Below are positions 16,718-25,614 of a DNA stretch of 64,000 nucleotides, one piece after another (within the stretch, counting starts at the first letter, position 1; the number at the start of each line of letters is the position of its first letter). The position numbers and the translations under genes were made by a program. The stretch comes from Microbispora hainanensis (GTDB lineage Bacteria > Actinomycetota > Actinomycetes > Streptosporangiales > Streptosporangiaceae). The notes beneath the pieces were generated by a model. That model did not search any database. It was not told the DNA's origin and was given only the letters and a program-made list of their open reading frames with translations. The stretch is from the NCBI RefSeq assembly GCF_036186745.1, contig NZ_CP108086.1, positions 6,200,001 through 6,264,000 of the forward strand, in the 5' to 3' direction.

Positions 16718-19420
16718 GTGAAACGGGGGAGGGCAGTGCTGGGGCGGCTGCCGTTGGTGATCCGACGTGCGCTGGCCGAGCCGCTGCTGCTGGCGGCCGC
16801 GTTCGGCTCCATCCTGCTCGCCACCACGGCGATCGCGGCGCTGCTGCTGCACGCGGGGTCGGCGAGCCAGGCGGGCGTGCGGAGGGCCCTGGACACGGCA
16901 CCGCTCGCCGCCACCGCCACCGTCGTCACCTCCTCGGTCACGTCCGGGGACTTCGCGAAGGTCGACCAGGCCGTCCGCGCGGGCATCGCCCACGCCCATG
17001 GCGAGGTGCCCGTACGGGTCACCGCGCGCGTCGAGTCCGCCTCCTACGCGCTGAGGGGACGAGATAAAGGTGGTCAGCCCGTCCTGACCCGGTTCGCCAC
17101 GTACGAGGGACTGGACGGCCAGGCCGACCTGGTGAGCGGCCGATGGCCCACGCGGAAAGGGACCGCGGGGACGGCGCGGGGAACGACAGCGGGGACGGCA
17201 GGCGATACGGCCGTCGCGCTCTCGGAGCCGGCCGCGCGGGCGATGAGGGTCTCCACCGGCGACACGTTCACCGTCGTCGGACGCCTGGACGGCAAGCCGG
17301 CCCGCGTGCGCGTCTCCGGCGTCTTCCGGCTGCGCGACCCCGACGACCCGCGCTGGACGGGAGAGGACCTGCTGCGCCACGGCACGCAGACCGCCGACTT
17401 CACTTCCCGAGGCCCCATGGTCGTGCCGGCCGGCGTCTTCCTCGACCGGTTCGCGGCCGGCGCCTCGGCCCGCTGGCTCGCCGAGCCCGACCTGCGCCGG
17501 CTCCCGCCCGAGCGACTGCGGCCGTTCTCGGCGTCGGTCGCCGGGATCTCCGCCGACGTACGGTCCGGCTGCCCCCGGTGCACGGTCACCGAGACGCTGT
17601 CCGGCACACTGCTGCGGCTCGACCACGGCGCGCTGGTCGCCCGCTCGACCATGCTGGTGCCGGTGCTCCAGCTGCTCGTGCTGGCCGCGTACGCGCTGGC
17701 GCTGACCGCGCGGCTGCTCGCCGAACACCGCCGGATGGAGACGGCCCTGCTGCGATCGAGGGGCGGCGGGTCGCCGCGGCTCGCCGCCATGGCGGCGGGG
17801 GAGGCGCTGCTGATCGCGCTGCCCTGCGCGCCCGCGGCGCCGTTCCTCGCACCCGTCCTCCTGCGGCTGCTGAGCGCCTTCCCCTGGATCGAGGCCACCG
17901 GCGTGGAGCCGCCCCGCGCGCCCGACGGCAGCACGTTCGCCGTGGCGGCGGTGGTCGCGCTCGCCTGCGCCGCCATGCTGGCGGCGCCGCCCCTGCTCGC
18001 CGCCCGCCGCACGTACGTCGAGGAGCAGGCGGCGCGCGGGCGCGCCGACCGGCCCGGCCTGGTGCAGCGGGCCGGGGCCGACGTGGCACTGCTCGTCCTG
18101 GCGGCCCTCGCCATCTGGCGCCTGCGCGGCCAGGACGCGGCGGAGACGACGCGCCTCGGCGGCGAGCTCGGGCTCGACCCGCTCGTCGGGGCCGGGCCGG
18201 CGCTCGCCCTGCTCTGCGGCGGGATGGCCGCCCTGCGGCTGGTGCCCGCCGTCGCGAAGATCGCCGAGCGGGCGACGCGGCGACGCCCCGGGTTCGGCCC
18301 GGCCGTGGCCGCCCGGCAGGTGAGCCGGCGCCCGGCCCGCTATTCGGGCCCGGCGCTGCTGCTGACGATGGCGACGGCGATCGGCGTGCTGTCCCTGACC
18401 ACGGCCGCGACCTGGCGCTCCGCCCAGGAGGACCGGGCCAGGCACGTCGCCGGATCCTCGCTGCGCGTCCCGGCCCTGCCCGGCGACGACGCCCGGACCT
18501 TCACCAGGCTGCCGGGGGTCGCGGCGGCCGTGCCCGCGCACCGCGCCACGGTCGTCGCCGACGGCGCGGACGCCACGCTGATCGCCGCCGACGCGGCGGA
18601 TCTGGGCCGGGTGCTGCTGCTGCGCCCCGACCTGTCGCAACTGCCGCCGGCCACGCTGGCCTCCCGGATCACCGGGTCCGCCGGGCGACCGCTCCCGGTC
18701 GTGGTGACCCCCGGGCTGGCGGACACCACCAGGATCACCGCGGGCACGGCGGCGATCCCCGTCCGGGTCGTGGGCGTCGTCACGGCGATGCCCGGCACGC
18801 CCGAGGGCACCCCGGCCCTGCTCGCCGACCTCACGGCGTTCCGGGGGAAGGGCGCCGAGGGGCAGGTGACGGAGTGGTGGCTGGCCGCCGACGGTTCCAC
18901 TCGGGATGCCCTGGCCGCCTCGGGACGCGGCAGGGACATCGTGGACGCGGCCGCCCTCACCGCCGGTTACCGGGACGACCCCACGGCGGCCGGTCTGCAG
19001 GGCGCGCTGCTGCTCGGCTTCGCGGCGGCGCTGGCGTTCGCCGTGCTGGGATTCCTGGTCAACACGGCGGTCTCGGCGCGCGAGCGCAGGGGGGAGTTCG
19101 CCGTGCTCGGCGCGCTCGGCGTGAGTTTCCGGCAGACGCTCGGCCTGCTCGCGGCCGAGCAGTCGTTCGTGATCGGGCTGTCGCTGGCCGGTGGGGTGGC
19201 GCTCGCCGTGGCCGTCTCCGCCGCGGTGGTGCCGCCGATGGTGTCAGCCGGATACGCGACCGCGGGCGGGCTGCCGGTGTCGCTCCACGTGCCGTGGCCA
19301 CAGGTGGCGGCGCTCGCCGTCGCGATCCTCGCGGTGCTCCTCGCGATCGTGGCGGGGCTCGCGCGGTCGCTGCACCGCCGTGAGCCGGCCGCCGTGCTGC
19401 GTGCGGGGGAGGCGTCATGA
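16718..19420 (+). CDS. FtsX/MacB-type ABC transporter permease, large (first)
   Basis: About 900 aa integral membrane protein. One membrane segment near the N-terminus (residues about 20-43) precedes a large extracytoplasmic domain. A central membrane block (LVPVLQLLVLAAYALALTARLL onward) and three C-terminal segments follow, with the FtsX-type loop NTAVSARERRGEFAVLGALG, which contacts the ATPase in this superfamily. GTG at 16718 is chosen; GTG at 16736, 3 nt after a GGGGGAGGG stretch, is a good alternative. It overlaps the next permease by 4 nt. With that gene and two ATPases it forms a likely exporter or lipoprotein/peptide-handling complex; substrate unknown. Confidence 0.85.
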   Translation: MKRGRAVLGRLPLVIRRALAEPLLLAAAFGSILLATTAIAALLLHAGSASQAGVRRALDTAPLAATATVVTSSVTSGDFAKVDQAVRAGIAHAHGEVPVRVTARVESASYALRGRDKGGQPVLTRFATYEGLDGQADLVSGRWPTRKGTAGTARGTTAGTAGDTAVALSEPAARAMRVSTGDTFTVVGRLDGKPARVRVSGVFRLRDPDDPRWTGEDLLRHGTQTADFTSRGPMVVPAGVFLDRFAAGASARWLAEPDLRRLPPERLRPFSASVAGISADVRSGCPRCTVTETLSGTLLRLDHGALVARSTMLVPVLQLLVLAAYALALTARLLAEHRRMETALLRSRGGGSPRLAAMAAGEALLIALPCAPAAPFLAPVLLRLLSAFPWIEATGVEPPRAPDGSTFAVAAVVALACAAMLAAPPLLAARRTYVEEQAARGRADRPGLVQRAGADVALLVLAALAIWRLRGQDAAETTRLGGELGLDPLVGAGPALALLCGGMAALRLVPAVAKIAERATRRRPGFGPAVAARQVSRRPARYSGPALLLTMATAIGVLSLTTAATWRSAQEDRARHVAGSSLRVPALPGDDARTFTRLPGVAAAVPAHRATVVADGADATLIAADAADLGRVLLLRPDLSQLPPATLASRITGSAGRPLPVVVTPGLADTTRITAGTAAIPVRVVGVVTAMPGTPEGTPALLADLTAFRGKGAEGQVTEWWLAADGSTRDALAASGRGRDIVDAAALTAGYRDDPTAAGLQGALLLGFAAALAFAVLGFLVNTAVSARERRGEFAVLGALGVSFRQTLGLLAAEQSFVIGLSLAGGVALAVAVSAAVVPPMVSAGYATAGGLPVSLHVPWPQVAALAVAILAVLLAIVAGLARSLHRREPAAVLRAGEAS

Positions 19421-21924
19421 TCCGCCTGCCGGGAGTGCACGGGCTTCTGGGAGTGCACAAGGGTGTGGCCGCGCTGCTGGCCGCGCTGGTCTTCGGCGCC
19501 GCCCTGGTCGTCTCGGCCCTGCCCCGCATGGTCGAGTCGTCCCTCGACGCGGCGGCCAGGTCGGCCGTCGGCTCCGCCCCGCCCGGGACGGCCTCGCTGG
19601 CGGTCCAGTTCACCCGCCGGCCGTTCGACCCGAGGGGGATGCGGACGACGAAGCAGGTGGCCAAGGCGGACACCGCCTGGCGCGCCCTGCTCCCAACGGC
19701 GCTGCGGGAGGTCGCCGATCCCGGCCGGCTCTACGACTTCGCCACCTCGTCGCCGATCCTGATCGACGACCGGGCGCATCGGTATATGACGCTGAAATGG
19801 GTCTCAGGGGCGGGCCGGCATGTGCGGTACGTCAAGGGCGGCCCACCTGGCCGCGGCTCCGGCACCCGCGTCGAGGTGGCCGTCCCCGCGGTCGCCGCCA
19901 CGGAGATGTCGATCAGAACGGGCGACACGCTCCGCCTCGGCGACCTGACCGTGAAGGTCACCGGGCTGTTCGAGCCGGTGCGTCCCGCCGACCGGTTCTG
20001 GGCGCTGGAGCCGGAGCTCACCTACGTCATCCACCACCGCGTGCCGCTCGCCATGGACGACGACCTGATCGTCACCGCGCTCGCCGACGGCGACAGCCTC
20101 GCGGGCGCCGAGCTGCCCATCCTCTTCCGATGGCTCGTCACCCCGGCGCAGGAGCGCATCGGCGCGGGCAACGCGGCGGCCGTGCTCGCCGACACGGCGG
20201 AGTTCGGCCGCCGCCTGGGCAGGCAGGACCTCGAAGTCACCCTGTCGACCGGGCTCGACCGCATCCTGGCGGAGTACCTGCAACGGCTGGCCCTCACGCG
20301 GGCGCTCATCACGGTGTTCCTGAGCGGGCTGGCCGTCGTGTGCCTCGGCACCACGGCCCTGGCCGTGCTGCTGTTCGCCGGGCGGGTGCGCGGCGACCTG
20401 CTGCTGATGCGCGCCCGCGGCGCGTCCCTCGCCCGGACCATGCTGACCTGCGGCGGAGCGGTCGCGCTCGTGGCGGTGCCGGCGGCCGCGGCGGGCCAGG
20501 CGGCCGCGGGCTTCGTGCCGGGCGCCCCGACGGCGGTCGCGCGGCTGGGACCTGCCGCGCTGGCGGCGGGGACCATCGCGATCGCCTGCGCCGCCGCGCT
20601 GGTCCGGTCCGGCGGCCGGCGGTCGGGGAACGCGCTGCGCCGCATCGTGCTGGAGCTCCTGGTGCTCGCGCTCGCGGTGGCGAGCGTGCACCTTCTGCGC
20701 ACTCGCGGGCTCGGCACGGGCGGTCTCGGCACTGGCGGTCTCGGCACGGGCGACGCGTTCCTCGCGCCCGGGCCGGTGCTGCTGGCGCTGGCCGCCGCGC
20801 TGGTGGTGCTGCGGGCCGGCCCGGCCCTGATCCACCTCGCCTTCCGGGCCGCCGCCCGGCGCAGCGGCGCCGTGCCGTTCCTCGGGCTCGCCGCCGCCCG
20901 GGCCGTGCCGAGCGCCGCGCTGCCGGTGCTCACGCTGCTGCCGGCCGTCGCCCTCGCGGCGTACGGCATGGTCACCGCCGGAGGGCTGGAGGAGGCCCAG
21001 CGGCAGGCGGCCTGGGAGCGGACCGGCGCGGAGATCAGGGTGGAGCGCGCGGAGGGCATCGCGCCGGAGACGCTGGAGCAGATCGCCCACGCGCCCGGCG
21101 TCAGGGCCGTCGTCCCCGCCGCGGTCGGCACGACGGTCGCCGAGGTGGGCTTCGGCGGGCGGCCGGCCACGGTCGTCGCCGTCGATCTCGGCGCCTACCA
21201 CCGGCTGGTCGCGGGCAGCCCGCTCCGCCTGCCGCCGCCGGGCAGCGGCGCGCTGGTCTCGCGCGACCTGTCGGCCGCGGGGAGCTTCGACGTCGGCTGG
21301 CCCGCGCGGACGACGGTCACCCCGGCGGGGACCGTCGACGCGATGCCCGGGGTGGCGGCCGGCGACGGCGCCCTCATCGTGCTGCCCGGCGCTCCCGCAC
21401 AGGTCAACACGCTGCTGATCGCGGGAGACCCCGAAGCGGTCAGGCCGCTGCTCCCGTCCGGCGCGAACATGACCACCGTGGCGGGCGCGCTCGCCGAGAT
21501 CACCGGGGCGCCGCTGACGGCGGCGCTGACCGCCGCGCTGCGGGTCGCCGCCGCGGCGCTGGCCGCGTACGCGCTGGCGGCCGTCGCGATCGCCCTGACC
21601 GGGGGCGCGGCCCGGCGCGCGGAGGACCTCGGGCTGCTGCGCGCCCTCGGCCTCACGCGCAGGCAGGCCGGGCTGGTCACCGTCCTGGAGGCGGCCCCGC
21701 TGCTCGTCCTGACCGCCGTCGCCGGGCTGGCGGCCGGGCTCGCCATGCCCGCGCTGATCGGAATCGACCTGTCGGCGTACGCGGGCGGGCGCCAGGGCGC
21801 GCTGTCGGGCGGCGCGCTCCTGCCCGCGCTGCCCGGCGTTGTCGCGGGTGCTCTGGCCGCCGGGGTCGCCGCCGTCGCCCTCGCGGGCGCCTATTGGGGA
21901 GGAAGACGTGGACACGCTGGCTGA
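19417..21924 (+). CDS. FtsX/MacB-type ABC transporter permease, second
   Basis: 835-aa membrane protein, sequence clearly different from the preceding permease but with similar layout: N-terminal membrane segment (LLAALVFGAALVVSALP), extracytoplasmic domain, central membrane block, second extracytoplasmic domain, and three C-terminal segments with GGAARRAEDLGLLRALGLTRRQ as the probable ATPase-coupling loop. The two permeases probably form a heterodimer (inference). ATG at 19417 overlaps the upstream stop (ATGA). A 15-bp repeat encodes LGTGG-LGTGG-LGTGD near residue 433. Confidence 0.85.
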   Translation: MIRLPGVHGLLGVHKGVAALLAALVFGAALVVSALPRMVESSLDAAARSAVGSAPPGTASLAVQFTRRPFDPRGMRTTKQVAKADTAWRALLPTALREVADPGRLYDFATSSPILIDDRAHRYMTLKWVSGAGRHVRYVKGGPPGRGSGTRVEVAVPAVAATEMSIRTGDTLRLGDLTVKVTGLFEPVRPADRFWALEPELTYVIHHRVPLAMDDDLIVTALADGDSLAGAELPILFRWLVTPAQERIGAGNAAAVLADTAEFGRRLGRQDLEVTLSTGLDRILAEYLQRLALTRALITVFLSGLAVVCLGTTALAVLLFAGRVRGDLLLMRARGASLARTMLTCGGAVALVAVPAAAAGQAAAGFVPGAPTAVARLGPAALAAGTIAIACAAALVRSGGRRSGNALRRIVLELLVLALAVASVHLLRTRGLGTGGLGTGGLGTGDAFLAPGPVLLALAAALVVLRAGPALIHLAFRAAARRSGAVPFLGLAAARAVPSAALPVLTLLPAVALAAYGMVTAGGLEEAQRQAAWERTGAEIRVERAEGIAPETLEQIAHAPGVRAVVPAAVGTTVAEVGFGGRPATVVAVDLGAYHRLVAGSPLRLPPPGSGALVSRDLSAAGSFDVGWPARTTVTPAGTVDAMPGVAAGDGALIVLPGAPAQVNTLLIAGDPEAVRPLLPSGANMTTVAGALAEITGAPLTAALTAALRVAAAALAAYALAAVAIALTGGAARRAEDLGLLRALGLTRRQAGLVTVLEAAPLLVLTAVAGLAAGLAMPALIGIDLSAYAGGRQGALSGGALLPALPGVVAGALAAGVAAVALAGAYWGGRRGHAG
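20710..20754. repeat. 15-bp tandem repeat in permease
   Basis: Three copies of ctcggcacgggcggt (with small variations) encode LGTGG blocks in a loop between two membrane segments of the second permease. Confidence 0.85.
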
Positions 21925-22841
21925 CCTGGAGGCCCGGGCCACGCGGGGCGGACCCGTGTTCGGCGCGGACGCCCACATCCTGTGCGACAACCTCGTGCGG
22001 ATCTACAAGACCGAGGGGCCCGCCGCGGTCGAGGTGGTCGCGCTGCAGGGTCTCGACCTGCTCATCGGCCGGGGCGAGCTGGTGGCGGTCGTCGGAGCCT
22101 CCGGGTCGGGCAAGTCGACGCTGCTCAACATCCTGTCGGGGCTCGACGTGCCGACGGCGGGGCTCGCCCGGGTCGCCGGGATCGACCTGCTGTCCATGAC
22201 CCCCCGCGACCGCCTCCGCTACCGGCGTTCCGTCGTGGGCTTCGTCTGGCAGCAGACCTCCCGCAACCTGCTGCCGTACCTCACCGCGCGGGAGAACGTC
22301 ATGCTCCCGATGCGGCTGGCGGGCGGCACGTCGCGGCGGGCCAGGTCGTCGCGTACGGACGAGCTGCTGGAGCTGACGGGAATGGCGGACCGCGCGGACC
22401 GGCGGCCCGGGGAGATGTCCGGCGGCGAGCAGCAGCGGGTGGCCGTCGCCGTGGCGCTGGCCAACGCGCCCGAGGTGGTGCTCGCCGACGAGCCCACCGG
22501 GGAGCTCGACAGCGAGAGCGCCGAGACGGTCTTCGGCGTGCTGCGCCACGCCAACCGGGAGCTGGGCGTCACGACCGTCGTCGTGACCCACGACCCGATG
22601 GTGTCGCAGCAGGTCGACCGGACGATCGGCATCCGCGACGGCCGCACCTCCAGCGAGACGTTCCGCCGCACCTCCTCCGACGGGAGGGTGGTCGCCGAGG
22701 AGTACGCGGTGCTGGACCGGGCCGGGCGCCTGCAGTTGCCGAGGGAGTTCATCAACGCCCTGTCGATGGAACACCGGGTGCGCCTGGAGCTCGAACGCGA
22801 CCACATCGGGGTGTGGCCTTCCGGGGTGGATGAGGAGACCG

Positions 22842-22849
<8 letters not shown>
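21908..22849 (+). CDS. ABC transporter ATPase with C-terminal extension
   Basis: 313-aa ATP-binding protein of the MacB/LolD type. Walker A VVGASGSGKST at residues 61-71, signature MSGGEQQRVAVAVAL, Walker B VVLADEPTGELDS, and switch histidine VVTHDP. It has about 20 extra N-terminal residues and a C-terminal tail of some 60 residues after the ABC core (from about 250), which is longer than usual. GTG at 21908 follows GGAGGAAGAC, a clear ribosome-binding site, and overlaps the permease end by 17 nt. Energises the permease pair. Confidence 0.9.
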
Positions 22850-23510
<661 letters not shown>

Positions 23511-23540
23511 AAAAGACCCGGGGGCTCAGGCCCACGGGAG
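23511..23540 (-). terminator. Weak intrinsic terminator candidate
   Basis: Between the convergent ATPase and aldo/keto reductase genes, the minus strand has GGGC-CTGA-GCCC followed after a few bases by TCTTTTT. The stem is only 4 bp, so the call is tentative. Confidence 0.25.
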
Positions 23541-24461
23541 GGCGGCGCGGCGGGCCCAGTAGGTCTCGGCGTCCTCCGCCAGCCCGGCGAGCGCCTTCTC
23601 GGCCTCGTCGTCCCAGGTCACGGCAGATGCCGTCAGGTTCTCGGCGAGCTGGGCGGTCGTGGCCGCGCCGCTCAGCACGATCCCCGCCCACGGGCGGGCG
23701 AGCACGGCGGCGAGCGCCAGCGCGTCGGGGGTGACGCCGCGCTCGCGTGCGGCGTCCGCCAGCGCCGGCGGCGCGCCCCGGGAGGTCAGCCTGCCGTTGG
23801 CCACGCCCTCCTTGACGATCACGGTGAGCCCGGCGGCGTGCGCCCGGGCCAGGGCCTCGCCCGCCGAGCGCTCCAGCAGGTTCCAGGTCGACTGCACGGT
23901 GTCGAAGAGCCCGGTCGCGACCGCCCTGTCGATCGTCGCGGCCTGGCGGGGGCCGGTGGTCGACAGGCCCACGGCGACGCCCCCGGCGCGCAGGGCGCGC
24001 AGCTCGCCGAGCACCTCCTCGTCGTCGAGCACCCCGCTTTCCACCGTGGCGGAGTGGATCTGGTAGAGCGTCAGGTGTTCGCCGAGCAGCTCCCGGGTCT
24101 CGCCCAGCTGGCGGCGCAGCCGGGCGGCCGACAGGTCCTTCTCCTCGTGGCGCGCGGCGTCCATGCGCCAGCCGCCGACGTACTCGTATCCCCACTTCGA
24201 CCCGATTTCGATCTCCCCGGGCCGGATGCCCCGGTCGGCCAGCCAGCCCGCCAGGAACTCCTCCGCCCGGCCGTAGGACCGGGCCACGTCGACGTACCGC
24301 ACGCCCGCCGCCCACGCGGCGTCCAGCACCTCCCACGTGCGGGCCCGCATCGCCGCCACGTCACGGTCCCTGCCGAGGTCCTCGTCCCTGCCCAGCGTGA
24401 TGTACGCGGGCCGCCCGACGGCCGCGAGCCCGAGCCCCATCTCCTGCACCCACTTCCGCAT
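23526..24461 (-). CDS. Aldo/keto reductase
   Basis: 311-aa NAD(P)H-dependent oxidoreductase with TIM-barrel fold. The catalytic tetrad is visible: Asp and Tyr in YVDVARSYGRAEEF, Lys in IEIGSKWGYE, and His in LYQIHSATVE. ATG at 24461 (MRKWVQEMGLGLAAVGRPAY); the open frame upstream to 24668 crosses the divergent promoter region and is not family-like. Natural substrate unknown. Divergently oriented from the polyprenyl synthase gene, with about 110 bp between starts. Confidence 0.88.
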   Translation of the reverse strand: MRKWVQEMGLGLAAVGRPAYITLGRDEDLGRDRDVAAMRARTWEVLDAAWAAGVRYVDVARSYGRAEEFLAGWLADRGIRPGEIEIGSKWGYEYVGGWRMDAARHEEKDLSAARLRRQLGETRELLGEHLTLYQIHSATVESGVLDDEEVLGELRALRAGGVAVGLSTTGPRQAATIDRAVATGLFDTVQSTWNLLERSAGEALARAHAAGLTVIVKEGVANGRLTSRGAPPALADAARERGVTPDALALAAVLARPWAGIVLSGAATTAQLAENLTASAVTWDDEAEKALAGLAEDAETYWARRAALPWA

Positions 24462-24570
24462 GCGCACCACGCTATGGGGATTCGGAGGCACGTGTGGCGC
24501 GGGGGCGGCCGGGGTATGCCGACAAGTCCAGCCGGCCTGTGTGTCCACTCGAGCCCGAGGTGGTGGGAGC

Positions 24571-25614
24571 GTGACGGAACCGGTTGCAGAGGGAGTGCGC
24601 ACCACGGCGGAGGTGCTCGCCCGGACGCGCGACCTGATGGAGCCCGCCCTGCGCCATGCGGTCGACACCCTGCCCGCGCCGATGCGCCGGATGGCGGGCT
24701 ACCACTTCGGATGGTGGGACGCGCGGGAGCGGCCGCTGCGGGCGGACGGCGGCAAGGCGCTGCGCCCGGCGTTCACGCTCCTGGCGGCCGAGGGCGTCGG
24801 CGCGGACGCGGACGCCGCGCTGCCGGCCGCCGTCGCGGTCGAGCTGGTGCACAACTTCTCCCTCGTCCACGACGACGTGATGGACGGCGACGCGGTCCGC
24901 CGCCACCGCCCGACGGTGTGGAACGTCTTCGGGCGCTCCGAGGCGATCCTGGCCGGAGACTCCCTGCTGACGCTGGCCTTCGCCGTGCTCGCCGGGAGCG
25001 GCCGATCCGCCGGCGCGAGCGTGCGCACGCTCACCAGGTGTGTCCAGACGCTGCTGGACGGCCAGAGCGCCGACCTCGGCTTCGAGGAGCGGTCGGACGT
25101 GAGCCTGGGGGAGTGCGTGCGCATGGCGGAGGGCAAGACGGGCGCGCTGTTCGGCTGCGCCTGCGCCCTCGGCGCGCTGCAGGCCGCCGGGCTCCCGGGG
25201 GGCGCCACCAGCGAGCAGGTGTCCTTCCTGCGGATGTTCGGCGAGCGCGTGGGGCTGGCGTTCCAGATCGTGGACGACCTGTTGGGCATCTGGGGCGACC
25301 CGGCCGTCACCGGCAAGCCGGTCCACTCCGATCTGCGCAACCGGAAGAAGTCCCTGCCGGTCGTCGCCGCGCTGACGTCGGGCACGGCAGCGGGCGGCGC
25401 GCTCGCCGCGCTGTATCGCCGCCCGCTCGCCCAGGCCGACCTCGCGCGGGCCGCGCGGCTCGTCGAAGAGGCGGGCGGCCGGGCGTGGTGCCTGGCCAGG
25501 GTGGACGACCTGCTGTCCGAGGCGATGGAGGCGCTGCGGTCGGCGGAGCTGGCGCCGGGACCGGCGGCGGGCCTGGAGGCCCTGGCCCGCCTGGCCGCCG
25601 ACCGCGACCGCTAA
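24571..25614 (+). CDS. Polyprenyl (farnesyl/geranylgeranyl-type) diphosphate synthase
   Basis: 347-aa trans-isoprenyl diphosphate synthase that condenses IPP with allylic diphosphates. GGKALRP at residues 60-66 binds IPP; the first Asp-rich motif DDVMD is at 101-105 and the second, QIVDDLLGIWGD, near 232-243. GTG at 24571 follows GGTGGGAGC, a good ribosome-binding site. The residues before the first Asp motif (about EL-VHNFSLVH) suggest a short- to medium-chain product but do not fix chain length. It is not in the hopanoid operon (41-46 kb) yet could supply its farnesyl diphosphate. Converges with the next gene, overlapping by 4 nt. Confidence 0.9.
   Translation: MTEPVAEGVRTTAEVLARTRDLMEPALRHAVDTLPAPMRRMAGYHFGWWDARERPLRADGGKALRPAFTLLAAEGVGADADAALPAAVAVELVHNFSLVHDDVMDGDAVRRHRPTVWNVFGRSEAILAGDSLLTLAFAVLAGSGRSAGASVRTLTRCVQTLLDGQSADLGFEERSDVSLGECVRMAEGKTGALFGCACALGALQAAGLPGGATSEQVSFLRMFGERVGLAFQIVDDLLGIWGDPAVTGKPVHSDLRNRKKSLPVVAALTSGTAAGGALAALYRRPLAQADLARAARLVEEAGGRAWCLARVDDLLSEAMEALRSAELAPGPAAGLEALARLAADRDR

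Noticed and set aside
16607-18640. 677-codon minus-strand open frame opposite the first permease
   Set aside because: Gly/Arg/Gln-rich translation without motifs; the plus frame encodes an FtsX-type permease with clear membrane segments.
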